A stretch of DNA of 64,000 nt from Acetobacteraceae bacterium AT-5844 (GCA_000245075.1 JH599955.1:63883-127882); one strand, 5' to 3'; positions 52,693-61,401 are shown, numbered from the stretch's first letter. Notes: a model not told the origin generated them from the letters alone. Program-made: numbers and translations.

Positions 52693-54954
52693 CTATTGGC
52701 TGGTCATCATGGCGTGGATGTTGCCCTTCCGCCGCAATACGGCCATCCCAACTTCCGAATGCATACGGCCTAATCCGACATCCAGATGTGCGCCGCGCAG
52801 GCTCAGATTGCGAAGCACAACGCGCTCCAGAAACCTCGGCAGCACAGGCCCCTGGAAGCTGACGCGACCGAGGCCAGGCTCGAAGCCCATTCCCAGACAG
52901 GAGGCCAGCAGGGACAGCGGCGCCACCGCCGCCCATGCCTGAGGGGCACAGGCTACCGGGTAGGGCGTGGGCCCAGCCCCATTGCGCCGAGGGAAGCCGC
53001 AGAACAATTCGGGCAGCCTGTGCAGTTCCAGTTGCTCGGCGGCCGCGAACAAGCCATCCAGCAGCCGGGCAGCTTCTTCGCTGAAACCATAGCGGGAAAA
53101 TCCCTCGGCGATCATGGCGTTGTCGTGCGGCCAAACGGAGCCGTTGTGGTAGCTCATGGGATTGTACCGCGCCTCTCCCACGGCAAGGGTGCGAATGCCC
53201 CAGCCGGAAAAACTCGCGGCGTCCATCAGGGTCTGGACCAGCCGTGGAGCCCTCTCAGGCTTCGCTATCCCGGCGAAGAGGGCATATCCCGCATTGGAAC
53301 TCCGCACACGGCAGGGCCGCTTCTGTCCGTCCAATGCAAGAACGTAGGTGCCTAGCTCGTCATCCCAGAAAGCGGCGTCGAAATGCTCCCGCAAATCACT
53401 TGCTCTTTGCTCGAGCAAGGAAGCACGACTCTCGTCGTTCAGAACGCGGGCGATCCGCGCAGCGGCGCGCCAGGCGGCATAGACGTAGCCTTGCATCTCC
53501 ACCAGCGCGATGGGGCCATGCGCCAGAGTGCCATCGGCGTGGAAAATACTATCGCCACTGTCTTTCCAGCCCTGATTCACGAGGCCCATGGGCGTGCGGC
53601 GGAGATATTCGACAAATCCATCGCCGTCGAGGTCGCCGGAATTGTCGATCCAGCCGAGCGCCGCTTCGATGTTCGGCCAAAGCCCGCGCAAGGTCCGCAC
53701 ATCGCCCGTGCGGTCAAGATAAGCCCCGGCCAGCATGACAAAAAGTGGCGTGGAGTCGACACTGCCATAGTAGCGGCCGTATGGGACCTCCCGCAGCTGC
53801 GCCATCTCGCCGCCGCGCATCTCGTGCAGAATTTTTCCCGGTTCAGCATCGTTGGTCGGGTCTTCCTGGTCGGCCTGGGTCTCGGCCAGGAACTTCAATA
53901 CGCCGCGTGCGATTTCCGGGTCGAACCAGAGTGCCTGCCAGGCTGTGATCAGCGCGTCGCGACCGAAAGCCGTGCTGAACCATGGAATACCTGCATAGGG
54001 ATACGGTCCACCAGGCTTGTCTGTCAGCAGCATGCGCAGATCGGCGGCAGCGCGATCCAGCACGTCATTGAAGACCTCGTGGGAGGTCTCCCAACTGGCT
54101 GCCCGCGCCCGAGCGTAGCGTTGCCGCCGGCGCGTATCGCGCAGCGCGGTATGAAAGGCCCGGTCGGCCTGCAGACCCAATACGGGGCTTTCGCCGAAGC
54201 TCACGGAAAAGAAAAAGACGCGCTGCTCACCGGGCTCCAGCGTGCAGATGAAAACCGCCTGATACTGCTCCAGCACATCCAGAGCCGGAGCGAAGTTCAG
54301 ACTGGTGAAACGCGTGACCTCGTCGAGGCCGGTATAGGAGAGGACGACACTCTGCCCCTCGATCCGCGAAGGGTGCGTCGTGCCACGTGCCGGCCGGCTG
54401 CGCCCGCGTACCTCAAAGAGATCGGCGAAATCGGATGCGAAGTCGACATCGATACGGACATGGTGCGGCTTGTCCCCAAAATTCCGGATCGCGACGCGCT
54501 CATGGCACGCCCCTGTCCAGAAAAGCTTGGTGCGCCGCAAGTGAAGCTGTCCACGCGGCAGGTCGCTGCCTTCCTGGTTGGTCAGATCACAAGTGAGCGT
54601 GGTATTGTCCGTACAGACTGCGGAGCCAAGTAGGACGGGCGTGGCGCCATTGAGCCGCAGGCGAAGGCGCGACAGATAGCGTGTGTCGAGATGGAACAGG
54701 CCCTCTGGGCTGCCGTTTTGTCCGTCCAGATCGCCGGCGCGGTCGAACAGGCCAAAGCTGTCCCCGTGCTTCAATGTACGGGGGCGGCGCTCCTGGAGGG
54801 AAATGCGGACCGCTGGGGCCGGCTCGGCGGAAGATTTGGCAGGATGCTGCAAGGGGACGTCTCCAACTTCCCGCAGCATGTCGAGCGGACCCGACCGATG
54901 TCCAGTCCCCCGCCACGAATACGTCGGAGGGGCGTAAATCCCGAAAGGGAACAT
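52693..54954 (-). CDS. Amylo-alpha-1,6-glucosidase (glycogen-debranching type) family protein
   Basis: About 753 residues. The N-terminal beta domain begins RTLKHGDSFGLFDRAGDLDG with DTRYLSRLRLRL. The C-terminal (alpha/alpha)6 barrel shows GIPWFSTAFGRDALITAWQA, YYGSVDSTPLFVMLAGAYLD and MSYHNGSVWPHDNAMIAEGF. This matches the GDE_N_bis plus trehalase-like family of putative debranching enzymes. No signal peptide and no glg genes are nearby. A longer frame reaches 55305; I chose the ATG at 54954 because AAGG stands 6 bases upstream, with the ATG at 54879 as an alternative. Confidence 0.87.
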   Translation of the reverse strand: MFPFGIYAPPTYSWRGTGHRSGPLDMLREVGDVPLQHPAKSSAEPAPAVRISLQERRPRTLKHGDSFGLFDRAGDLDGQNGSPEGLFHLDTRYLSRLRLRLNGATPVLLGSAVCTDNTTLTCDLTNQEGSDLPRGQLHLRRTKLFWTGACHERVAIRNFGDKPHHVRIDVDFASDFADLFEVRGRSRPARGTTHPSRIEGQSVVLSYTGLDEVTRFTSLNFAPALDVLEQYQAVFICTLEPGEQRVFFFSVSFGESPVLGLQADRAFHTALRDTRRRQRYARARAASWETSHEVFNDVLDRAAADLRMLLTDKPGGPYPYAGIPWFSTAFGRDALITAWQALWFDPEIARGVLKFLAETQADQEDPTNDAEPGKILHEMRGGEMAQLREVPYGRYYGSVDSTPLFVMLAGAYLDRTGDVRTLRGLWPNIEAALGWIDNSGDLDGDGFVEYLRRTPMGLVNQGWKDSGDSIFHADGTLAHGPIALVEMQGYVYAAWRAAARIARVLNDESRASLLEQRASDLREHFDAAFWDDELGTYVLALDGQKRPCRVRSSNAGYALFAGIAKPERAPRLVQTLMDAASFSGWGIRTLAVGEARYNPMSYHNGSVWPHDNAMIAEGFSRYGFSEEAARLLDGLFAAAEQLELHRLPELFCGFPRRNGAGPTPYPVACAPQAWAAVAPLSLLASCLGMGFEPGLGRVSFQGPVLPRFLERVVLRNLSLRGAHLDVGLGRMHSEVGMAVLRRKGNIHAMMTSQ

Positions 54955-55137
54955 ACAGCACCTTGGCCGCGGCCTGTCAGGAGCCGCATGGCGTCGTTGC
55001 CCTTGCATCACCGCCGCGCCAATTTGTGATAGAGGCAATGCCGGGCTGCCCTGACAAACTGAGCAAGCTGTGGTGGGGAAGGCGGTGCAGCAGGCACATG
55101 ACGTCGCCCTCCACCAGAGCATGAAAGGTCCACAACT

Positions 55138-55623
55138 ATGTCTGCCACCCTGTCGATCGGGGACCTCTCCCGCCGGACGGGCGTCAACATCCGCACTATC
55201 CGATATTATGAAAGCGTCGGCCTTCTGCCGGAGCCACCGCGCACGGCAGGCAACCAGCGCATCTACGACGAAACACACCGCCGACGTCTGGCCTTCATCC
55301 GCCATGCACGCGATATGGGCTTCTCCATGGAGGCCATACAGGACCTGCTACGCTTGGCGGAGGCGGGACCGCATGCGCCTTGCGCGGATGCCGATGCCAT
55401 TGCCCGGCAGCAACTCCTGGCCGTGACCAGCCGTATCGCCCGCCTCCAATCTCTCCAGGCCGAGTTGGAGCGGATGCTGGAACATGATTGCCACACCCTT
55501 GGTCACTGCCGTGTCATGGAGGTTCTCGCGGACGAAAGCCACGCACACTGCCTGGACCCCCGGCATGGGCGGCAGCATGGCGATTCGGCTGAGATTGATT
55601 CCTTGCGACATCGTTCCGAATAA
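55138..55623 (+). CDS. MerR-family regulator, probably metal-responsive
   Basis: A 161-residue protein. The N-terminal winged helix is SIGDLSRRTGVNIRTIRYYE, SVGLLPEPPRTAGNQRIYD completes it, and a dimer coiled coil follows. Cysteines at residues 82, 118, 124 and 138 sit where zinc, cadmium or lead sensors of the ZntR/CadR/PbrR group place their metal ligands. These activate metal-efflux genes by twisting a long-spaced promoter. No metal-efflux gene is adjacent; instead a DUF533 gene follows after 17 bases. A divergent gene encodes the debranching-type enzyme. Confidence 0.87.
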   Translation: MSATLSIGDLSRRTGVNIRTIRYYESVGLLPEPPRTAGNQRIYDETHRRRLAFIRHARDMGFSMEAIQDLLRLAEAGPHAPCADADAIARQQLLAVTSRIARLQSLQAELERMLEHDCHTLGHCRVMEVLADESHAHCLDPRHGRQHGDSAEIDSLRHRSE

Positions 55624-55640
55624 TCTTATTCTCCGCGGCC

Positions 55641-56393
55641 ATGATGGACCCGAAATCACTCCTCGACCAATTCCTCGGACCTCGGGGGCAGAGTGGCGGC
55701 CAGGGTGGCGGCGCGCTGGGTGACCTGATGAACCAGCTGAGCACCGCCGCCACAGGTCAGTCACAGCGACGAAGCGGTGCTGGCCTGCCGATGGATGTGC
55801 TTGGCGGTGCAGCCGGCGGCGGCCTGCTTGGGGTCCTGCTCGGCAGCGGCAGGCGAGGAGGCCTCGGCAGCGTTCTCAGCCATGGAGGGGCCGCCGCTCT
55901 TGCGGCCTTGGCTTATCGGGCTTGGCAGAACTACCAGCAGGGCCAGACGGCTGCCTCAGCCCCCCCTGCCACAGCACAGGATGCACGGATCGGCAGCGAA
56001 AGCTTTCATCCCGAAGCGGCACCCGCCTCCTTCAGCCTGGCATTGATCCAGGCCCTGATCGGCGCGGCCAAGGCTGATGGCCATGTCGATGAGGAGGAGC
56101 AACGTGCCATCTCGACCCAGGTAGAGCAGGCCGGACTGGACGCCGAGGCCAAAGCCTTCATCCTCGATGCCCTGTCCCAACCCACCGATCTCGATGCCAT
56201 CGCCGCTGGCGTGACGACGCAGGAGCAGGCGTCGCAACTGTTTCTGGCGGTGCGGCTGGCCATCAATGCCGACCAGCCATCGGAGCGCGCTTATCTCGAC
56301 GGTCTGGCGCAGCGACTGAATCTTCCCGACGGTCTTATCCAGCACCTGTCGGCGCAAGGCGATGCCGCCTTGCAAGGCCGTGCCTTCATCTAA
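55641..56393 (+). CDS. DUF533 (YebE/TerB-like) membrane protein
   Basis: A 250-residue protein. A low-complexity Gly/Gln-rich N-terminus precedes a glycine-rich hydrophobic segment (VLGGAAGGGLLGVLLGSGRR). A Pro/Ala linker follows, then a helical TerB-like C-terminus with LIQALIGAAKADGHVDEEEQ and QLFLAVRLAINADQPSERAY. DUF533 proteins of the YebE type are inner-membrane proteins of unknown role, linked in some bacteria to envelope stress. The C-terminal acidic DG(H)VDEEE loop is the TerB metal-binding region. It lies 17 bases after the MerR gene and is probably co-transcribed. Confidence 0.85.
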   Translation: MMDPKSLLDQFLGPRGQSGGQGGGALGDLMNQLSTAATGQSQRRSGAGLPMDVLGGAAGGGLLGVLLGSGRRGGLGSVLSHGGAAALAALAYRAWQNYQQGQTAASAPPATAQDARIGSESFHPEAAPASFSLALIQALIGAAKADGHVDEEEQRAISTQVEQAGLDAEAKAFILDALSQPTDLDAIAAGVTTQEQASQLFLAVRLAINADQPSERAYLDGLAQRLNLPDGLIQHLSAQGDAALQGRAFI

Positions 56394-56452
56394 GGGGTGA
56401 CTGGTCGGCGCATGCTGCCTCTGCCATGCTGAGCAAGCATTGCGGAGGATGA

Positions 56453-57418
56453 ATGGCGATGAATGACCTTCCCCAGCCCCTTCAGCCGGATGGCGAGGTC
56501 ATCGCTGCCCAGGCGACGTTCAAGGCGCGTGGCCTGGTGAATGGTGATGTGCTGCGTCAACCTCTCGCCGAGGCCCGCTCCGCCACCTACGCGTACCAGG
56601 CCTTCCTGAACGAGGGCGGGCCCGATACCGAAGTCGTGGAACATCACCTGCCTACCACTCCGCCGACGCCCGTCCGTATTTACCGCCCCCAGGGCAGTGC
56701 AGGCCCGCTCCCGGTCTATCTGCATATCCATGGCGGGGGCTTTGCCATCGGCAATCTGAACACCTTGGACCGCTGGAAGCGGGAAGTCGCGGCGGATGCC
56801 GGCGTTGCAGTGGTCGGGATGGAGTATGCACTTTCGCCCGAACATCCTTATCCCACCGCTCTGAATCAGGTCATGGCGGTGCTGCACTGGCTGCGGAAGG
56901 ACGCTGCCGCCCTCGACCTGGACATGCAGAGGTTCGCCATTGGTGGAGATTCAGCCGGTGGCAACCTTGCTCTCGCTGCGCTGCTCAGGTTGCGTGACGG
57001 ACATCAGCCCCTGCCTCGTCTCGGTGCCATCGTCTACGGTATGCTTTCGACCAACCATGCCACTCCTTCGCACCGCGATCTGGGCGATGGTCGATTTGGC
57101 CTTTCAACTGAAAAGCTGGACTGGTTCTGGACGCAGTATCTGGGCGGGGAAGCCACGCTGCGAGTTCACCCGGAAGCCACGCCCCTCACGGCCAGGCTGG
57201 AAGGTCTCCCTCCCTTGCTGCTTCTGGCTGCGGCGCTGGACCCCTTGCTGGATGATACGCTGAATCTCGACCGTCGGCTTGAAGAGACCGGCATACCACA
57301 TGAGACAAGGATCTATCCCGGCATGCCCCACGGCTTTCTCGGACAGACCGCACTTCTGGAGAAGGCGCGGCAAGCCCAGGCGGACCTTGTCGCTGCCCTT
57401 CGTCGCTCTCTCGCCTAA
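56453..57418 (+). CDS. HSL-family alpha/beta hydrolase (esterase)
   Basis: A 321-residue esterase of the hormone-sensitive-lipase family. The oxyanion motif is LHIHGGGFAIGNL, the nucleophile elbow GGDSAGGNLALAALLRL, and the acid/histidine region LDPLLDDTLNLDRRL with PGMPHGFLGQTALL. It has no signal peptide, so it acts on short acyl esters or lactones inside the cell. It starts at an ATG with GGAGG about 5 bases before it. Neighbours give no substrate clue. Its stop lies 52 bases before the convergent SnoaL-like gene, with a 7-bp hairpin between. Confidence 0.9.
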   Translation: MAMNDLPQPLQPDGEVIAAQATFKARGLVNGDVLRQPLAEARSATYAYQAFLNEGGPDTEVVEHHLPTTPPTPVRIYRPQGSAGPLPVYLHIHGGGFAIGNLNTLDRWKREVAADAGVAVVGMEYALSPEHPYPTALNQVMAVLHWLRKDAAALDLDMQRFAIGGDSAGGNLALAALLRLRDGHQPLPRLGAIVYGMLSTNHATPSHRDLGDGRFGLSTEKLDWFWTQYLGGEATLRVHPEATPLTARLEGLPPLLLLAAALDPLLDDTLNLDRRLEETGIPHETRIYPGMPHGFLGQTALLEKARQAQADLVAALRRSLA

Positions 57419-57443
57419 AGATCCTGCAACGACGCAAAGTGAT

Positions 57444-57460
57444 GGGGGAAAAATTCCCCC
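57444..57460. terminator. Hairpin between convergent esterase and SnoaL-like genes
   Basis: GGGGGAA-AAA-TTCCCCC is a perfect 7-bp inverted repeat in the 52-base gap between two stops. No T-tract follows on either strand, so it may be a weak bidirectional terminator or an RNA-stabilising hairpin. Confidence 0.4.
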
Positions 57461-57470
57461 CAAAACCGTG

Positions 57471-57938
57471 TCAGCTCTTCGACGGCTTGTTGCCGTGTGA
57501 GACGTCCGGCGTCCCACGGAACAGCGACATATGCGTGTGGGTCGCAACCCAAGGCTCGCCAATGGCTTTGCGGGCGAAGGAGACAGTGGCGCGGCCCTTG
57601 CGGTCGAACGGCTTGCCATCCGGCAGGTAGCCGGTGGAATCCCATACCGCCAGGCCAACGGCGAAAAGCCGGTCGGGGGAGACAAGCGCCTGCACGTCGT
57701 CCAGCCGCCACAGGAAGCCATCAATCGTCGGCCATACCTTGCGCCACTGGTTGGCCTCGGCGTTATCCCGGCCATAGACGAAGTTGCTGAACGTGCCGAA
57801 GGCGATGAAATCCTCGGCGAAGAGATGCCGGGCCGCGGCGAAATCCACCGCCTGCACATGGTCGGAGAGTTCCTTGAACCAATCGCGCACCAGCGCATGG
57901 TCCTGGGTATCGACGGTAGCGGTAGCTTGGATGGTCAT
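57471..57938 (-). CDS. SnoaL-like/NTF2-fold protein
   Basis: A 155-residue protein of the cone-shaped alpha+beta NTF2 fold. It begins with a helix (DHALVRDWFKELSDHVQAVD), then LFAEDFIAFGTFSNFVYGRD and NQWRKVWPTIDGFLWRLDD, and the strand ATVSFARKAIGEPWVATHTH near the end. Such proteins are polyketide cyclases, dehydratases or nonenzymatic binders, and no catalytic Asp-His pair can be confirmed here. It lies upstream of the esterase (convergent) and 21 bases downstream of Bug receptor 3 on the same strand, so it is likely in an operon with that receptor. Confidence 0.82.
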   Translation of the reverse strand: MTIQATATVDTQDHALVRDWFKELSDHVQAVDFAAARHLFAEDFIAFGTFSNFVYGRDNAEANQWRKVWPTIDGFLWRLDDVQALVSPDRLFAVGLAVWDSTGYLPDGKPFDRKGRATVSFARKAIGEPWVATHTHMSLFRGTPDVSHGNKPSKS

Positions 57939-57959
57939 GTCGAATCCTTGAGCATTGGC

Positions 57960-58946
57960 TTATTGCGGCTCGAACTTGGCAAGGCGTAGCAGTTCCGCGC
58001 TGTGGCTGACATCCTTCTCGATCGCGGCTTCGATCTGAGGAATGGTTTCCCTGACAGGCTCGAAGCCCTGGCTGGCGAGGCGCGCCACCATGTCTGGCTC
58101 ATGCAGCCCGTCGACGATGATGCTATTGATGCGCTCGGCGATCTCGCGCGGCAGGCCACGAGGCCCCCACACGCCGTACCAGGAATAAAACTCGAAGCCC
58201 GGCAGGCCGGCCTCGACAAGCGTCGGCAGTTCCGCCGCCAGATTGGTGCGGGCCAGGGTCGCGATGCCCATACCCTTGAGCTGCCCGCCGCGGATCATCG
58301 GCAGGGTTGCCAGAACAGGGTCGAACATGAGTTGCGCGTTGCCGGCCGCCACGTCGGTGAGCGCCGGGGCGGAGCCGCGATAGGGCACGATCTCGATGTC
58401 AACGCCCGCCGCGTGGTTGAACTGGATAGAGGCAAGATGCCCGGCGGCGCCCAGGGAGGAGGTGGCGAAGGACCACTTGCGCGACTCAGCCTTGGCGGCG
58501 GCAATCACATCGGCCACTGACGCCTGCGGCAAGCGCGGGTCCATCACCAGCACGCAAGGGCCTCGCGCCGTACGCGCCAGGGGTAGGAAGTCACCGACGG
58601 GATCGTAAGGGACGGCCTTCATCACATACCGCGCCATCGGATGAATCGAGGCGGACCCCATAATCGTGTAGCCATCAGCCGGCGCCTGAAGCAGTTGCTG
58701 TCCACCTAGCGTGCCACTGCCCCCTGGCCGGTTCTCCACGACCACGCTGACACCCAGTTTTTCCTGCATTTTCAAAGCAGCCAACCGTGCCATGGCGTCC
58801 GTAGCGGCCCCCGGGGTGTAGGGCACGATCATCCGGATAGGGCGGTTGGGCCAAGTGCCGCCCTGGGCCCATACCGCAGGGGCGGCCAAGGTGGACATGA
58901 TCGGGGCGAGCCCTGCCGCCACCAGAAAATCACGACGCCTCATCAT
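57960..58946 (-). CDS. Bug/TctC-family solute receptor 3
   Basis: A 328-residue receptor with a twin-arginine-like signal (MMRRRDFLVAAGLAPIMSTL). Bug motifs are RPIRMIVPYTPGAATDAMAR, SVVVENRPGGSGTLGGQQLL, APADGYTIMGSASIHPMARY and EIVPYRGSAPALTDVAAGNA. Its ligand is probably a carboxylate, but none can be named. AAGGA 5-6 bases upstream fixes the ATG at 58946 against the longer frame to 59135. It is first in a probable two-gene unit with the SnoaL-like gene, without membrane transporter genes. Confidence 0.9.
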   Translation of the reverse strand: MMRRRDFLVAAGLAPIMSTLAAPAVWAQGGTWPNRPIRMIVPYTPGAATDAMARLAALKMQEKLGVSVVVENRPGGSGTLGGQQLLQAPADGYTIMGSASIHPMARYVMKAVPYDPVGDFLPLARTARGPCVLVMDPRLPQASVADVIAAAKAESRKWSFATSSLGAAGHLASIQFNHAAGVDIEIVPYRGSAPALTDVAAGNAQLMFDPVLATLPMIRGGQLKGMGIATLARTNLAAELPTLVEAGLPGFEFYSWYGVWGPRGLPREIAERINSIIVDGLHEPDMVARLASQGFEPVRETIPQIEAAIEKDVSHSAELLRLAKFEPQ

Positions 58947-59164
58947 GGAATTCCTTTTCCGCGGCATAAACACGTCATTCATGTGCGGTTTGCCGCAACG
59001 CGGTGAATAACACAATGGAGTCGTGCAAAATCTATTCCACAGTCCGAGGGCGAGCACGACGGCCGCGGAAGTGAGGCTGGCAAGCTCGCGAGGCTCTACC
59101 GCTCTGCTCTGGACACTGGAGGCCTCATGACCCAAACCCCCTCAGCCAAGATGGAGAGCCCCAG

Positions 59165-59815
59165 ATGAACACCCGTCCGCCCCTGCCCTCCCAACTCTCT
59201 GTGATTGGCCATCCCCTGGTCCAGCATAAGCTGACCCTGATGCGGCAGAAGCAGACTTCCACGGGCGAGTTTCGCCGCCTTGCGCGGGAAATCAGCCTGC
59301 TGATGGCTTATGAACTGACGCGTGACCTGCCGCTGGAATATGCCGCGATCGAGACGCCGCTCGAGCCGATGCAGGCGCCCATCCTGGCTGGCAAGAAGCT
59401 CTGCATTGTGACCATTCTGCGGGCAGGTGACGGCATCGCCGAGGGCATGTTGGATCTCGTACCCTCCGCCCGTGTCGGCCATATCGGCCTGTACCGGGAC
59501 CCGGACACGCTGAAGCCGGTTGAGTATTACTTGAAGCTCCCGGAGGATATCGGCGAGCGGCTGGTGATCGTCGTAGACCCGATGCTGGCCACCGGCCATT
59601 CCGCCGCCGCCGCCATCGCCCGGCTGAAGCAGGCGGGCGCCCAGCAGCTCCGCTTCGCCTGCCTGCTGGCGGCGCCGGAAGGTGTGAAGGTGCTGACGGA
59701 GGCGCATCCGGACGTGCCGGTGTTTACCTGCTCCGTCGACCGGGAGCTGGACAGCCATGCCTATATCAGGCCCGGCCTGGGCGATGCCGGAGACCGGCTG
59801 TTCGGCACCAAATAG
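59165..59815 (+). CDS. upp: Uracil phosphoribosyltransferase
   Basis: A 216-residue type I phosphoribosyltransferase. It starts with [20 protein letters not shown], has the PRPP-binding loop [20 protein letters not shown] and ends [11 protein letters not shown], as in E. coli Upp. It converts uracil and PRPP to UMP for pyrimidine salvage. One residue is unusual: the PRPP loop reads ATGHS where the common sequence is ATGGS. The gene stands alone, divergent from Bug receptor 3, with no uracil permease nearby. Confidence 0.94.
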   Translation: MNTRPPLPSQLSVIGHPLVQHKLTLMRQKQTSTGEFRRLAREISLLMAYELTRDLPLEYAAIETPLEPMQAPILAGKKLCIVTILRAGDGIAEGMLDLVPSARVGHIGLYRDPDTLKPVEYYLKLPEDIGERLVIVVDPMLATGHSAAAAIARLKQAGAQQLRFACLLAAPEGVKVLTEAHPDVPVFTCSVDRELDSHAYIRPGLGDAGDRLFGTK

Positions 59816-59930
59816 GAACGCCAAGACCCCGCCGCCTTGAAAGAGGGCCGGGCGCGCCCAAAAAACTCGTCATCGCCCGCGTGGGTTACGCCGTGCTGCC
59901 TCGTATCAGGTAGAGAACCACGGCGGACCC

Positions 59931-60557
59931 ATGTTCCTCAGCCTTTCACCGATGGCCCTGCACGGCCGGAGCGCGCCACTGACCCCGCCCCGCACAGAGG
60001 CCCAGGCCGTCCTGAACCGCGACCGGATGGCAGCGACCGATGAGGCCTTGCTGGCCTGGGCGGTCGAGGGTGACCGGCTGGCCTTCGACCAGCTCTCCCT
60101 GCGGCACCTGCCGCGCCTCTACCAGCTCGCGCACCGCATCACTGGCGATGCCGCAGCGGCCGAGGACGTGGCGCAGGAGGCCATGCTGCGCGTCTGGCAG
60201 GTGGCGTCCAGCTTCGACCCTGAGCGGGCACGCTTCACTACTTGGCTGCACCGTATCGCAACCAATATCGCCATCGACCGGACCCGACAGGCCCAGCGCA
60301 TCGCGCCCCCGCCGGATGAATCCCTCCCCGCCCCAGGGCCCGACCCGGAGCAGCAGGCCGCCGCGCGCCAGCAGCGTGGGCGCATCGCCGCCGCCTTGCA
60401 GGAGATGCCCGCCCGGCAGCGTGCCGCGCTGGCGCTGTTCTACGATCAGGAGATGGATGGAGCCGAGGCTGCGGCCACCCTTTCAGTCTCCACCCGCGCG
60501 CTCGAGGGGCTGCTTCGCCGCGCGCGGCGCTTCCTGGCAGGCCGTTTGGAAGGTTGA
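59931..60557 (+). CDS. ECF-type RNA polymerase sigma factor
   Basis: A 208-residue sigma factor. Region 2 contains FDQLSLRHLPRLYQLAHRIT, the 2.2-2.4 stretch AEDVAQEAMLRVWQVASSFD, and FTTWLHRIATNIAIDRTR. A proline-rich linker follows, then region 4 with LQEMPARQRAALALFYDQEM and the recognition helix LSVSTRALEGLLRRARRFLA. It directs transcription in envelope or metal stress and is probably held inactive by the next gene's product. The first 30 residues are not conserved; an internal ATG at 60027 is possible. It heads a compact five-gene + strand group. Confidence 0.9.
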   Translation: MFLSLSPMALHGRSAPLTPPRTEAQAVLNRDRMAATDEALLAWAVEGDRLAFDQLSLRHLPRLYQLAHRITGDAAAAEDVAQEAMLRVWQVASSFDPERARFTTWLHRIATNIAIDRTRQAQRIAPPPDESLPAPGPDPEQQAAARQQRGRIAAALQEMPARQRAALALFYDQEMDGAEAAATLSVSTRALEGLLRRARRFLAGRLEG

Positions 60558-60562
60558 GGATC

Positions 60563-60976
60563 ATGCAGCTTTCTCGCTTCCTTCATCTGCTGGACACTTA
60601 TGGCGCGGACCTTCAGCGCTGGCCGGCAATCGACGCCGCGGCCGCCAGGGCGCTGCTGGCCACCTCCGCCGAGGCGCAGGCGGACTGGAACCGCGCCGTG
60701 CTGCTGGACGAGGCACTGCGTGACACTCGCAACCTGCCGGATGCCGCGACGCTGGAGCGGATGCGCGCCCATGTCGCCCGGCATGTTGCGCGCACTCCGC
60801 CGCCCGCCCGTCCGGGCCTTTTGCACTGGCTTCGGCCACTGCTGCCCATGGGCAGCGGCGCGCTGGCGGCCCTCGCGCTCTGCGCGGCCTGGCTCACCTT
60901 CGTCACCCCCGCCCCCGTCGAGGACAATGGCTTCAGCGCCCCTCGTCAGATCGCGATGATCGAAAGCACCGAGTAA
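60563..60976 (+). CDS. Probable membrane anti-sigma factor, no zinc motif
   Basis: A 137-residue protein. The N-terminal cytoplasmic part starts MQLSRFLHLLDTYGADLQRW. A single membrane helix (about 93-116, MGSGALAALALCAAWLTFV) and a short periplasmic tail follow. Topology and position right after the sigma gene fit an anti-sigma factor. However, the H-x3-C-x2-C motif of zinc-binding anti-sigma proteins is missing, and the only cysteine is in the helix. Its ATG has GAGGA directly upstream and its stop overlaps the next start (TAATG). Confidence 0.75.
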   Translation: MQLSRFLHLLDTYGADLQRWPAIDAAAARALLATSAEAQADWNRAVLLDEALRDTRNLPDAATLERMRAHVARHVARTPPPARPGLLHWLRPLLPMGSGALAALALCAAWLTFVTPAPVEDNGFSAPRQIAMIESTE

Positions 60977-61401
60977 TGCGTCTTTCCGGCAATCTGATCC
61001 TGAAAGTGGCGCTGGGCGCGTCACTGGCCGTGAACTGCGTCCTCGCCGGGCTCCTGTTCTGGCAGGATGATCACCGGCCTCGCGGCGTGCGCGGCCTACA
61101 GGCGCGCATGGAGCGCGTGCTGTCGGATGAGGACCGCGCCACCTTCCACGCTGTCATGGACGCCAATCGCCCCCGCTATGAGGAGGCGCAACGCGCCATG
61201 CGCCAGGCGAGGCCACTGATTCCAAAGGCCATCGGAGCGGAGCCCTTTTCCGAAGAGGCGCTACGGGCAGCCATGGCGCTGAACCGCGAGAAGTGGCTGG
61301 CCTTCAGCGAAACCTTCGAGGGCAGCCTCGCCCAGGCCACTGCCGCGATTTCGCCCGAAGGCCGGCGCAGACTGCTTGCTGATATGCCGGAGAATCGCTG
61401 A
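60976..61401 (+). CDS. Periplasmic heavy-metal sensor (CpxP/Spy/CnrX-like)
   Basis: A 141-residue protein with an N-terminal membrane anchor (ILKVALGASLAVNCVLAGLL). The four-helix periplasmic part is rich in charged residues, with MERVLSDEDRATFHAVMDAN and YEEAQRAMRQARPLIPKAIG, and a C-terminal RRRLLADMPENR. This matches the heavy-metal resistance family that includes CpxP, Spy, ZraP and the CnrX/NccX sensors. In CnrX systems the sensor controls an anti-sigma/ECF pair, and the gene order here agrees. No Met/His-rich metal site is obvious. It overlaps the anti-sigma stop and ends directly before the channel gene. Confidence 0.8.
   Translation: MRLSGNLILKVALGASLAVNCVLAGLLFWQDDHRPRGVRGLQARMERVLSDEDRATFHAVMDANRPRYEEAQRAMRQARPLIPKAIGAEPFSEEALRAAMALNREKWLAFSETFEGSLAQATAAISPEGRRRLLADMPENR

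Noticed and set aside
57415..57711. Alternative minus frame suggesting a frameshifted C-terminus of the SnoaL-like protein
   Set aside because: The alternative ending looks protein-like, but the annotated frame ends naturally after the final strand with a normal family length, so no frameshift is needed.
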